64,000 nt of DNA, from positions 1-64,000 of the forward strand of contig JACVVK020000061.1 of assembly GCA_018292915.2 (NCBI GenBank), in the 5' to 3' direction. The notes under the pieces were generated by a model. It saw only the letters and a program-made list of their open reading frames with translations. It had not been told where the DNA came from and searched no databases. The translations under genes were made by a program, and so were the position numbers. Below, in pieces: positions 10,205-22,100 of the stretch. Each line of letters begins with the position of its first letter. The stretch's first letter is position 1. The stretch is from Batillaria attramentaria (taxonomy: Eukaryota > Mollusca > Gastropoda > Batillariidae).

Positions 10205-11185
10205 CAACGTTTACTTCAGAATATATTTCAAAGTAGTTGTACATGTAACCGATTGTGTCTAAGATGATAGAACCAGATAGTGTCTGTAATGTCATTGCTA
10301 CAGAATCACGCCAACCGGAACAGGAAGTCCATGTCTCGGGTTGTCATGTCTGCTGCCCGCCTGCATTTCTTTCCCGAACTTACACATACATGTCCTCGGG
10401 GTGCACTTGTCGCTGATCCCGCAAAAGTTTAATATCCTCCTCATAGTTGGTTGTTCAAAGTTAGCGTTGACGTATCTGTGAAATAAGGCGTTTCACAAGT
10501 CCAGATATTTACAGTACACTTCGGAAGTGCGCCTGGTAGTGTCAACTAAATCGTTTATTAGGAAATAGCCGGACGGTTACACTGCGTTTTTCCCGCAAGT
10601 GTTCTGCCCATTAAAAGCAGTAACACTACCTCGAATCCAAACCCGAACCGAGCCTAAACCCAACCCTAAACTCAACCCTAAACCTAAATATAACATTACA
10701 CCTAACCCTAACCGCGTTAAACCTAACCCTAAACCAAACCTAACCATATTCCTACTCACTGTAGGATTGGGCAGAAAACTTGCGGAAGAAAAAAAAAAAG
10801 GGGGGGGGGGATATTGGATAAATGATTTGACTCTACCGGGAGGAAGTGTACTGTAAATATCTAAATATCTGGAATTGTGGAACGCCTGATTTTCACAGAC
10901 GTATAAACGCTTACGTTGGGCTACCGGCAAATGTGTATGATGTGGATGAGGATGTTAAACGTTTGCGGGATCAGCGACAAGTGCACCCCGAGGACATGTA
11001 TGTGTAAGTTCGGAAGAAAATGCAGGCGGGCAGCAGACATGACAACCCGAGACATGGATTTCCTGTTCCGGTTGGCGTGATTCTGTAGCACTGACATTAC
11101 AGACACTATCTGGTTCCATCATCTTAGACACAGTCGGTTACATATGCAACATAACTTTGAAATATCATGTTCGGAAGTAAGCGTA
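10205..11185. mobile_element. Foldback element, arms of about 320 bp, telomere-like loop
   Basis: The arm at 10,205-10,523 matches the reverse complement of 10,842-11,185. Examples are GATCCCGCAAAAGTTTAA versus GTTAAACGTTTGCGGGATC, GAGACATGGA versus TCCATGTCTC, and TTTACAGTACACTTC versus GAAGTGTACTGTAAA. By eye identity is roughly 80-85% with small indels. The 318-base loop contains telomere-like CCTAA repeats (10,638-10,745) and a poly-A/poly-G run. A further degenerate copy of the right terminal 80 bases follows at 11,189-11,280. There is no coding capacity. Confidence 0.8.
10638..10746 (+). repeat. Degenerate telomere-like (CCCTAA)n tract
   Basis: AACCCTAAACTCAACCCTAA, CCTAACCCTAACC and AACCTAACCCTAAACC show five or more near-perfect CCCTAA units mixed with CCTAAA/CCAAAC variants. 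It resembles the metazoan telomere repeat but is interstitial and decayed. Confidence 0.8.
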
Positions 11186-11289
11186 CATTCTGGTTCAATC
11201 TTCTTAGCCACAGCCGGTTATGCGTATAACATGACTTATCATACAGTGTATTCTGAAGTAAGTATATTCTGCAGTTGTTCAAAAAGGAA

Positions 11290-13060
11290 ACTAGTGTCGG
11301 TTTCCATTTCACAATACCCACCACACGACATTCGTACACCCCACGGATTCTTTGGTTAGTTTGTCGTTCATTGTCTTTATTTTCTTTCTTTGCTCGTCTG
11401 TCTGCGTGCCTGTCAGTGTGCCTTGCGTCTGCGTATTTGATCGTATGCGTCTTTTGCCAGTCTGTAAGTCTGTATGTGTGACCATCCACCACAAAATCAG
11501 TCGCTTTACACCTGGCCTGATTAAATTTTTGGCTTGCAGCCAGGCTGGATCGGAGGCTGGATTGAAGTTTTACTTGATTTAGACTCTTGAACTGTTCTTC
11601 TGTCATAAGCGTTAATGTCTTACTCAGATGAAGTGTAGAACTGCTTTATTTTGCCTGATATGTGTTGCTACAGAACACGTCTAAAGCAGCGTTTTCTCAA
11701 GTTTTCGTTTTCGCGGAAAATGTGACCCTAGTGGGTACCTGTCTAAGAATTACTGTAATTTTGCCATAAATCACCATGAAGAAAACCCAATTGTACCACT
11801 CGAAAGTGCAGTTTTCCGACTTTTTGTTGATGCCAGTAGCTCAAAAGAACCCAAAAGTGACTTGGGATTCATATCGTGGTGTATGGCCACACTTGTCCTG
11901 CTGTCTGATGTATTTCTTAATCTTTGCCATTCTGCAACTACGCATTGATATGTCTTTACTTGCTTATAGCATACTGTCTGCTTCTTTATAAGTTTTTGCC
12001 ATTTTGCAGCTATGTCTTGATTTGTCTTAACTTGCTTTCAGCCCGAAAAATGTTCCTGCTGCGTCCGAGTAGCCGACTGTAGTAAATAATCAAGATATGA
12101 ATCCATGAGCATGAGTCACAAAACCCGAGTACTTAAACGGTTTGTGTGGGGAAGTGCAGGTTTTGTTCCGCCTTGAAATGAACTGCCAGTGCTGATGCTT
12201 TATAATAATATACGTTGCTGAATTCCTTTGACTGGATATGGCAGTCATTTGGTGTCTCCAAGTCTTGGGATTGTGTTCACTCATTTGATAGGGAAGGACA
12301 ACACGCTTCAACTGTCTTGCTGTAGGTAGAAATGTATGATTCTGAAGTCGACGTGATCTATCCGTTGACAGACATACAGACAAATCTACGTATAGTAGTC
12401 ATTATTGGGAAATAAATTCTTCGGTGGTTGTTGGATGTCTCGGTGTATCCTTACCAATTGTTTTACATCGTGTGCTACTTCACATAATGCGACCAGCCAT
12501 ATATTAACATGCTTACGCCGTTATCATTTATGATGATTGAAAGCGGTGTCGGAATTAGTCCGACAGATTGATTGTAAATTAGAATGATTTCCTGATGCCG
12601 AAATAGACAAATTGCTTACCAACCAAGTTCATCGATTGTTTTGGGTTTGAATGCACTGTTTTGCAACAGCTAGCCAGAATGCAAGACCGCGTAACCGCGT
12701 CCCGATCAACGGATATTTTCGTTTCAATTTCATTTTCGTCTTTTTCATTCTCGGAAGGACTCCGCATTTCTCGTCACTTCCTTTTCACGAACGACGGTCA
12801 GTGAGTTCTCGTGCTAACAGTGATGTGGGCAAGGTAAGAACAGTGTTCTTGGTTAAAAGTGCAGTTTTGTTACTGACTTTGTTGCATTTGTATAGTAAAA
12901 GGAAATCCAGCATTGGGGAAAACTATACATCGCTCCGCTCTTTTTTCCTGTCTTTCTGTTTTCAGGTGGGGCCGAGAGGCATTAGTCTTAGGGAAACAAG
13001 CTGTCTTACGTAATCTATCTTGTTTGTTTAAAGATCTGCAACATCATCAAAATGCCGCAA
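11290..13060. other. Non-coding stretch, nothing recognised
   Basis: Unique sequence without a supported gene. A possible donor (GGGCAAG|GTAAGA at 12,837) and acceptor (TTTTCAG|GTGG near 12,966) on the plus strand bracket short frames of no recognisable family, so no gene is called. Confidence 0.4.
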
Positions 13061-13064
13061 AGGC

Positions 13065-13066
13065 GT

Positions 13067-13098
<32 letters not shown>

Positions 13099-13310
13099 TT
13101 GCGATTGTGCATAGTGCAAGTCAGCTCTTTCCAGTTTTCAACTTCTATGAAACTGTGGCGAAGTGCCTCGCTCAGTGACAAAGAGCAGACTGAACTGACC
13201 GCCAACACAATTTCGGGTTTTAGTCTCCGAAGCGCTGAAAACTGTACGACTGTGACAGAGTTGAGTGTGCACTATGCACAATCCGAGAGTTAAAACAACG
13301 ACAGTGTTTG
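13065..13310. mobile_element. MITE-like family 'CAACTCTGTC', copy 3
   Basis: Poly-A is followed by GCGATTGTGCATAGTGCAAG. The opposite end, read inverted, has GGATTGTGCATAGTGCAC, then CAACTCTGTCACAG and AGTTTTCAGCGCTTC as in copy 1. The inverted arms are at about 13,099-13,145 and 13,225-13,292. Confidence 0.55.
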
Positions 13311-13319
13311 CAGCTTTCC

Positions 13320-14080
13320 GTTGGTATCGCAGACTGTTATTGACAGCTTGGTTCCAAGACCGTTGTGTGTGATGATTCTACACGAATCTCACATCCTCTG
13401 ATAACTGGCCCTGATAACTGGCCGACTGTGACACATTTGGCACATTAAAAGAAATGGATTAAACGATCGGTTCAAATGATAACTGTCAGCCAGGCTAAAC
13501 ACAACGGATCTAGAGGAATCAACCTCGAAAAAAAATCACAAACATTCTTTCTGATTATAGCCGGGAAACTCGTTAAACCATCTTACTGTTATCTCCAGAA
13601 GAGAATCTGTCCTAGGAGGCCCTGTGAACCATCCCTTTATTAATCTGTTACACTTACAGCACTTGAAGAATGAGTTACCAGAACCAGCTAGTGAATTTGA
13701 AATCCAATCTAATTATGTATGCTGCCTGGTATTGATGATCATGATGATAATGATAACGCTGCTGAAGATGCTGGTGATGACGGTGATGATGAAAACCATG
13801 TAAAATCTAGGATTTGTAACAGGTCGAAGTCAACAATCACAATTAGTACAAACGAGTATGAGTGTCCTGGTATGAGCTGCTAAGGTCCCAAGGGGATTTC
13901 CCCTTACTTGTGGGAATTTCAAGCCAGCAGCAGTTACTTCCCATTTCCACTCCTGCGCACAAGCAATCATTCACATACTCGGTATGTAGCCTTAATCGTT
14001 AAACATCTTGGAACATTGTCGTGATTCGTTGTCCTTCAAAATGCTGAAACAGTACACTGTAAACCCTATACAAGAATTTA
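13320..14080. other. Non-coding stretch
   Basis: Unique sequence with a GAT-rich stretch at 13,735-13,795. No exon or known repeat was seen. Confidence 0.4.
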
Positions 14081-14701
14081 CATCATGAAATGTACAAATG
14101 CATATACAGACATGTAGGAACAATGTACAGAGCAGGACAAAAGACAGTAAAACTGAAACAGGATCAGAAATCCTACTTTTAAAAATCCTATCATTTATAC
14201 AGCACTTGCTCTTTCTAATCTGCACTTGTAAGCTGGGAATGTAACCGGGTGCCCAGGGAGGGTCAGGTTCATGCAGGCAGGGAGGCAAAACGCAGAGGTC
14301 GCTTTGGCTTGTGTTTATGAACCCAGTAAAGGCCGTGGAACGCCGAAGCGGTCGCGCGTTTTTTTTTGTTTTTTTTTTTCAAGAATATTTTCTGTGACGT
14401 CTTTCCTATGAATCATACATTTGACGTAATCACTTTTACAGAACACTCTGGCTGGCGGGAAAGGGTAACAAAGTGGTGAAAAATGACAAAATACACACAT
14501 TAAACTAAAATAACAACAAAACACGGTTAAAATGTACAAGCTCTTCTGCAACTAGTGCAGTTTACCGGATAGCTCCAGCTTAAACGACTGCGGAGACATT
14601 TAACACTAAATGGACACAAACACACACAACTAATCAGTTGGCGTTGGCACATGCGCCATCGTGGATACGCAACACTGCACGCGTGCGGCTGTAGGCAGGG
14701 C

Positions 14702-15046
14702 GTCCAGATCACAGACGTATAGAGATAGACGCACCGCAGTGCCGGAAAAGTGACGCCGCCGCGCGCCATGTTGCTAGTACCTGGAAGTGCCAGCTGTTTA
14801 CATAGCGCGCATAGCATTGGTCAGACGCTATCAGCTGTTTACATAGCGCGCATAGCATTGGTCCGCTTTATTTTGCGCCACATTTCTGATGACGTCTTTC
14901 TAAAGAACTTTGTATTTCGAACGAGGCGTCCTATACACAGAGCCTCTGAGTTCTGGTATTAGTAAGATGGCCGCGATAGCGACACTCGCAAGCAGCGGTG
15001 GCAGCGTGCGGCGGTGCGTCTATCTCTTTACGTCTGTGGTCCAGAT
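14702..15046. mobile_element. MITE with terminal inverted repeats and 8-bp target duplication (hAT-like)
   Basis: The 329-base element is at 14,710-15,038. Its ends are inverted repeats beginning CACAGACGTA and ending TACGTCTGTG; over about 26 bases they differ at one position. GTCCAGAT occurs directly on both sides (14,702-14,709 and 15,039-15,046), an 8-base target duplication as made by hAT (also P-type) transposases. Inside, a 48-base segment (CAGCTGTTTACATAGCGCGC and following) is tandemly duplicated at about 14,789-14,870. No ORF of note. Confidence 0.88.
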
Positions 15047-15984
15047 CGAGAATGTGACTTCCCCGATCACTCATGGGTTACCCGAACTTGCGTGCGGCTA
15101 GCATACATGCAAACAAACTTAAGGCTACTGTACCCAGCTGGCCAGAGAACAGAGGGTACCGGGCGAGTGGGCACAAACCACTCCGCTATACTAACTTCTA
15201 ACAGTAGTGCATGTGAAAGCCTTCCGTGCCATGGATATAAATTCCAGCGGAGAACGTTTCAGTAAAATACTGAAGTGCGTTAATGCATCGAAATCTATAC
15301 CCGAAAGAGACTAAGAGAATGCGCCAAAGTGATTCAAGGCTGCTAACAGAACGAGACTGAGAGAGGACAGATTAAAATGAAATTCAAACTTCGATGTAGC
15401 CGATATGGCACATTTTTACACGTCCCTCCCCCCCCCTCCCCCTTTCCCTTAGCCCCACTTCCATCCCCGCCCGTACCCCCATACTACAAACAAACGCGAC
15501 CTAAAATTAAGGTTACTTTGTTCAAGTTTCGTTTTCGAAACTGATGAACACAAAGTTTGCATACCGGGGTACAGCACGGAGATTTAAACTGAAATGTGAA
15601 TCATGACAAGAAGTATTGTTTACAAGTGTGCATTGAACACGAAATTTCCATACACAGTCTTATCCTTGATGTGAGCAGTACTTAACAAGGAAAAACGTTT
15701 CTTGTTTTGTTTCTGTTCATGTCAATCCGGTTCTGATGAGCGAATGTTTATACTGATATTATGTACATGCACATCATGTGCTGGGTTTATCATCGCTTGT
15801 CTACAGTGGAAATTTCAAAGTGAAGTAAAAACGTAAGTTCAAGCGAATTCCACACCTTCCAAAACTCCAAAATTCTCAGGCTACTAACATCATGGAGGCA
15901 TTAAAATTCCCAGGAGTTAAGAACCGAAAATGGCAATTTATCTTCGAAACTCCAGTCTGTCAATGTGTGCACAGACACGGGGTA
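15047..15984 (-). other. 3' flank of locus B
   Basis: Downstream of the locus B stop codon. It is conserved in the locus D copy (60,485-61,277), so it may include 3' UTR. I found no convincing AATAAA signal on the minus strand close to the stop. A C-rich run lies near 15,427-15,450. Confidence 0.5.
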
Positions 15985-16107
15985 TCAAATGTCTCCAATA
16001 TGACTGTACTCTGGATTCTGTCCTTTGTCTGATTCAGACGGCTGCCGTCCAGAAATCATCAGCGTGTTGTATTCGTCATCGGCAGCTGGTGTTTGCGTCA
16101 TATCCAC
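15985..16107 (-). CDS. Locus B last coding exon (cytoplasmic C-terminus)
   Basis: The acceptor TTGCCAG precedes [20 protein letters not shown]; the exon ends PEYSHIGDI then TGA, 41 codons including stop, starting in phase 0. Two tyrosine motifs, YNTL and YSHI, stand 17 residues apart, longer than in a classic ITAM. The locus D copy ends YSHLGDI. Confidence 0.75.
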   Translation of the reverse strand: MDMTQTPAADDEYNTLMISGRQPSESDKGQNPEYSHIGDI

Positions 16108-19100
16108 CTGGCAACAGAGAATATCACTAGTGTTAAACTCAGCGGAGAGAGTTAGACACACTTATTTACGCACATTACGCACATCAGTTAGACACAGAGT
16201 TACACACAGTCACATTACAGTTAGACACAGTTACTTTCATTACATTTAGACAGTTTGACACACAATTATGTACATTCTGATTCAATTCTAGAAAATTATT
16301 TGACAGAATAAAATGTAAAATAGCAAAACAGATGTTGGCCTAGGCTTTTATCCACGTGTCACGGTGCCAAAACGCGCAAGATTATAATGCGTCAAGCAGC
16401 TGAATGGTGCTGGTATGTAAAAAACAAAACAAAAAAACAAACAGATCGAGAAACAAACAAAACTGACTTCACTAATGATTGGTGACGACGGGTGTTCCGG
16501 AGAAAACGCTCCGATGTTCTCGTAGTTGTACCTGACACCTCTTGCACTGGATCTTTTGGCACCTGCGAAAGGTGACGTGTAAAAGGTTTGCAGTTGCCAC
16601 AACAAATGCAAAACGAACGATGACTGTAAGTGAAAACGTGGAAAAAAATAGACGCCGAAAACAGCCGAACTCATCTATAGACAACATTAGATGCCTTTCT
16701 GATATGACCTCATAAACATGGGAGGGGCTGGAGGAGCAAAGGCGCCCGGTCAGTTTTGAGATAATTGAACCAAAAACCCGGGAGGGGCAGGGGGTGTCTA
16801 TTTGCGACTTTCGGCTGATTTCTGTCCTTAAATAATAAATCTCTGAGTTTCAGCTTAAACACATGTAAAAACAAAAACAAAAACCCGACCATTTGTATCA
16901 CAACCACGCAATACCGGCATGATTCCCATGTCAGCTTTAGCAGAAAACGAGTTTTGTTTCAAGAACAAGTATTCAACAAACATATGTCAGACGTACACCA
17001 TGCTGTTGGAATAATTTTATCACCAGCACCTTTAAGTCTTTTGCGTAGCCAGTACATTATAACCGTGTTTCGTTATACAAGTAACTCCACATGCTCAAAA
17101 TCAACTTCCGTCCCCCTTCTAGAGGTTCCGTCACATTTTCAACAAGTGATGCCCTCTTTAACCATAAATTTGCATATCATGCAAAACCTACCACCATCAG
17201 CGTCTGCAGATTTGCGTTTAGAGGTTCGCTTTGGTTTGACAGTCGGTTTGGCTTTCCTGGAGTCTGTGTTGACGTGTTCCGGGCCACGGTTTTCTTGTGT
17301 CTGCCTTGCAGAGCCGGTAGCAGAATGACGTGCTTTCGGACCTTTGTTGACTTGCGCATAAACATCACCATGCTGCGAGGTTGACGGCGAAACAGCCAGC
17401 GTTTGGGGTCGATTCTTTTTGGCCGTCTTGTCAACAACTGCGTAGACATCTTGTGAGCCATTAGCGTCGGCTTGGTTTTCAGCAACAGTCGTGTAGTCAG
17501 CGTCTGCGCAGTGAGGAGGTTCTCGGCGGGTGTCAGAGATTGCTTGGTAGCTAGGGCCGTCGTCGTCATGTTCTTCCGTGGTCTTGTTCTGTGAAGAAAC
17601 CTTCCATGCCACTGCAACGGGTCTTGGTGAGGGAACGGGGTGCATGTTAGCTGCCGAGGCTTCATCCATTCCATAAATCACGTTGATGTGTTCCTCAAAT
17701 TCTGTTTCAGGTGTAAGAATTAAACGATCCAGTATATTAATAAGAAAAAAAAAGTGAGACTCCGCAATGACAGCGCAGTCTCATGCATATGATAAAGATA
17801 TTTATATTGTCTTTGTCATTAATCAAGACAGTATTCATATCGGTTTCTCGAAACCATCATTATAGTACATGTTTCTAGTACCACTTGAACAATTGAAAAT
17901 ATAGAATGCTAAAAGCAGTGTTTTCCCGCTGGTTCAAAAATGGTCCCCAAACACCTATCACTATTAGACTAGGGGCGACATTGTAGAAAAGGTGAGAAAT
18001 TACTGCATTAGCATACGTCAGTGACTGCATGTATTCCATGACCGCATTCACAGCTTCAGAATACAATACACAGTCTACAGTTTACATTCATGCCCTGTAT
18101 TTCACAAAATCCACGATAGCCGGGATAGCTGAATGGTAGAGCATTGGATTTTCAATGCTCGGGTCGTGAGTTCGAATCCCGGCTGGAGCCATATACTTGT
18201 GCTGGCCTGATTCTCGTTGCCCCGTGTTTGATAGCAAGCGTACGTGGTGGAAAAGGACGTTAAACTCAACACACCCATCCCCGACCCCACAAAATCCAGC
18301 GCACTCTAATCAACATTCCCATTGAGCCCGTTTTCGAAACAAGTCAAAAGTGTTTGTTTTGGGTTTTTTTTTTACTTCGCTTACCTTCTTCGTTTGGCGT
18401 GTTGCTTATTCCGTGGCTGTGACTGGAAGTCTCTGGAACTGACAATACGAAACTGTGACTAATTTGATTGGTAGTGCCCCGGTGTAACATTACAAACTTA
18501 CTACCCAGGAGATTTACTCCACAGTAAAACAAACTCTAAAGAAATTCTGACTGCGGAAGAAAAAACTCGCACAACAGAAGTACTCCTTTGGCTTGGGACT
18601 ATAACAATAATAATAACGGAGTATAGTGTTCTCTAATATCTTGAACTGATTCTACACGCCGCGGGCTGAACCTAACACGCACGCTCATGTGAATCACGCG
18701 CATTCTCTTACACATTACGTGGTGCGAAGGGACAGCTTAGCAATTCAAGATTCGGGTTTAGCATTGTATTTACTGTATTTTCAAATTTGTGAGCTGAACA
18801 TTTCCAAAGCAGAAGGGGAGGTGGCGGGAGTACCTTGAGAGAACCCCCGACGATCGGCCTGAATAAACGGTGCCACGTAGGAGAAGGAAAACTACTTTGC
18901 CCCGATTGTTACTCAAACCTGACCTTTCGCATTGGTGACGAAGTCTCTTAACCACTAGACCACCGACCGCCCCGGAACAGTATCTCTCTGTCGTACGAGG
19001 GTTTCATACCGGAGAAAGTCCGGACTAACAGTATTCAAAGAAATTCTAAGTCATACACACAAGCGAGAGGCTCTGGTTTTAATTTTATCTGTTGGTCTGT

Positions 19101-22100
19101 GAATCCGTGTGCGTTTCTGTGGACGAAGGACACAGATACACAAGCCCTCAAAATGCGTATATATTCCCTGTTAGACTCAGGCATCATGGTCACCCCATAA
19201 AAATGCTTCAGTCTACAAACAAAAATTACCATGCACAGACCATTCACGGGCACGCACCTGATAGGAGGTTAAAAAAATGTAAATGTCTCCTTTCCGCTCA
19301 GGCCTCACTGGAGTAATGCACGTCTACTTTCTCGTTAGGCCAGAGAGGCAGTTCGCACTAATCAGCTTGCCTCAAATGTGTCCCACCTCTGTGTAAAAAG
19401 TTCCAGCTTCATTGGCAGCTTGGCTCTTTTTGCTCTTTTTGTGATCCCCTGGCATGCACCTTAACCTACACATCACGAAAATCACGCTTTTTTATGACAA
19501 CAAAAATCACTACAGACTATCACACTTGCCAAAAAGGGTACCCAAAATAAACACCCAAGGTCAGTTTGTGTCCTTACGCCTGTACGTGCTTCCGTCTGTC
19601 CATGAGCCGGTAGACATTTCAGGCAGACTAAGAGACGATGGGACTGTAGAAAGATCCTTGAACGCGAGGCATTTTTCATGATTCTGTAAATCACTGCTCA
19701 CCTTTTTTTCTCCTGGAGATGGCAACGAGAGTGACGATAACGATGACAATGAGGAGAGCCACAGCGCCACCTACACCACCAGCTATCACCGCCAGAGGAA
19801 CTGCCTCACTGGCTTCTGGTTCTGACAAAAGAAGCGTATGTGGTGGAAAAGGACATTACACCCCCAAACACCCTCCCACCCTGACAAAAGAAGTTAATAC
19901 TTATATTTTTAACATAATAGCATACAGGGATTCACATAAAGACACGCACAAAGTAAAACAAAACCGTAACAAATATAAGATAAACAGACGCATAACCAAT
20001 AAACACATACCCAAAAGCAATTAACACACAAGCAAGACTAAAATAGGAAAGGGTAAACAGTACAACTAAGTAATAATAATGATAATAATTTCTTCTTAAT
20101 TTTTGGGCGGTGGGGGGGGGGGGGGGGGGGGGCTTGCAAACGGATATTTTGCTTTATGAATTATGAATTAGTGGAAGGGAGCCGGGGTAGTCGAATGGTA
20201 GAGCTTTGGACTTCTAATACTCGGGTCGCGAGTTCTACCCCGGCTGTGGCCAAATCGGTATTTGTGCTGGCTTTTTCATCGTTGCCCCGTCTTTGATATC
20301 ACCCGTATGTGGTGGAAAAGAACGTAAATCCCCCCAAACACCCACAATGGGTTGGATTTTTTAGGGTTTCACGTGCTTTTCAACCACATGCGGGTGATAG
20401 ATTATCAAGGACGGGGCAACGAGCGAAAGGCCAGCACAAATATTTGGCCTCCAGTACTGAACGTCCAACGATTTACCACTCGACTGTCCCGGTTCCATTA
20501 ACAGACAATGGCAAAATAACATTAACCAGTTGTCAACTAATGTGATCATCCGAATTTGGATGACAGGCCATTAAATTAACACGCGGATGGTTGGATACTC
20601 ACGGAGCACCGTCAACGTCACTTCCGACCTATGAGTGTATGATTGAGGTCTCGGGGTCCAGTCTGCGGTACATACGCAAGTGACGCCATGGTCCTGAGCA
20701 TTGAAATGGTCAAAGTTGACGACGCTAGTCACAGATGACTGACCAGCCGTGGGTGCCTCAGTAGTTTCGGTGCCGTCAGCATGGTCTCCACAGTAAAACG
20801 TTACTGATGCTACCGGAGGATTTCCACCAGTGACGGTACAAGTCAGCCTCAGACTGGTGCCTTCCGGTACTGTCCGGTCTGCAGTGTAGCCCGAGATGAC
20901 AGGAGGCAAGTTGGGGGGATCTTTGAATACAAAACAAGAAGACATCAATATTCAGTGTTTCCAATGGCATTTTGCCTTTTGGGCATGACAACAAAATAAA
21001 TCTCGATGGGCATGCTCATCACACTGATTATAATTATGCCAGTTTGGCAGACCCGTAAGCTTGAGCTTGCGGTTTACTCGTCGGGAAGACGAACCAGACA
21101 GGCAAATACTGCGACAAAATCAGTAAATCGATGAATCAGTGTCTATGAATCAACAAAAACTTTTTTTGGAAAGATGAAGTTTACTGCACAGCTGATAATA
21201 CAATGTACTGCCATTTTACATTTTTATCAATGCTGAAAGGAGGGAAGGAGGGATGGCTGCAATAACAGTTTAAGAAAAGGAAATCTCTCTCTCTCTCTCT
21301 GTCTCTCTCTCTCTGTCTCTCTCTCTCTCTCTCTCTTATGTAAAATCATTGACTGCTTACATAAAACTCGGACTGTGTACGCAACTGTTTGATCCCATGC
21401 ATGTGGTCCCCACGTCAACTGACAGGTATACACGCTCTCGTCGTCTTCACGCCGGACATTTCTTATCACCAGCTCTGTCGTGTTGGAATGTCCTGGCCAC
21501 CACACTGTTGCGACTGGTTTTCCAGGTCTTGTTTCAGATGGGACACATGTACATCGTACGTCACTTCCTTCAATCGTGTCATATGGGCAGTCTGCTAATC
21601 TTGGAGGACCTGGGTGTTCTGCAAATGTGTTGGAAGTCCGCCTTAAAACACCTCATTTCTTAAAGCAAATCGTCGAAGTTTTAAGTTAAAAATTCTTAGA
21701 ATTCAAAATTTCAAAGACTGGTTATGTATTGTAACATTTTAAAAAGATAAGAACACTTGTTAATTCCGTAGCTGGCACTTACCAATCTGAACGTTACCAA
21801 CATGATGCTCTTGGGTTCCCGGAGAGACCAACAAACTGTACTCGTAGCGTCCTTTCACAGTCGGAAGAGGCTTTGCGAAAGAACACGCTCCCCAAAAGTA
21901 CACATGCCGAGAATTGTCATAGAAAGAAGTAGTGGCCATAGGTAGTGTGTCATTTGTAGTCTGCACGTATGCACGCACGCACGCACACACGCACGCACAC
22001 ACGCACACACAGACCATGAGTATCGAGACATTCAATACATGTAATATAATTTCTTTTGTCTCATATCCTAGTTCTGTGGATTCTTTAAAAAAAAGAGGTC

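Larger units (their letters stand above)
14080..18990 (-). repeat. Tail block of locus B (duplicate of 60.1-64.0 kb)
   Basis: Blocks 14,080-14,225 and 15,190-18,740 align almost colinearly with 60,125-60,270 and 60,485 to the window end, including exons, introns and an intronic SINE. The stretch 14,230-15,180, with its MITE, is missing from the other copy, which has simple repeats there. Intron sequence is nearly as similar as exon sequence, which suggests recent duplication or conversion. Confidence 0.85.

Noticed and set aside
11124..11606. Minus-strand 160-residue frame
   Set aside because: It spans the right end of the foldback element and unique sequence; polar, low-complexity parts, no family.
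12651..13020. Possible plus-strand two-exon gene with donor at 12,837 and acceptor near 12,966
   Set aside because: Splice signals are fair, but the encoded peptides are low-information and match no family I know.
16468..16562. Strict ITIM/ITAM assignment for the tail tyrosines
   Set aside because: Most motifs lack the required hydrophobic or Ser residue at -2, and spacings exceed the ITAM range; only a general YxxI/V/L docking role is suggested.
17177..17674. Alternative frame of 165 residues over the tail exon (also 62,418-62,915)
   Set aside because: It is the shadow of the tyrosine-rich tail exon, which has the correct phases and is better conserved between loci B and D.
18114..18190. 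Functional tRNA gene
   Set aside because: The tRNA-like part is the head of a SINE with target duplication and many related copies.
21349..21663. Plus-strand frames of about 104 residues over each D3 exon
   Set aside because: Antisense shadows of D3; the minus strand carries the Ig motifs and splice sites.
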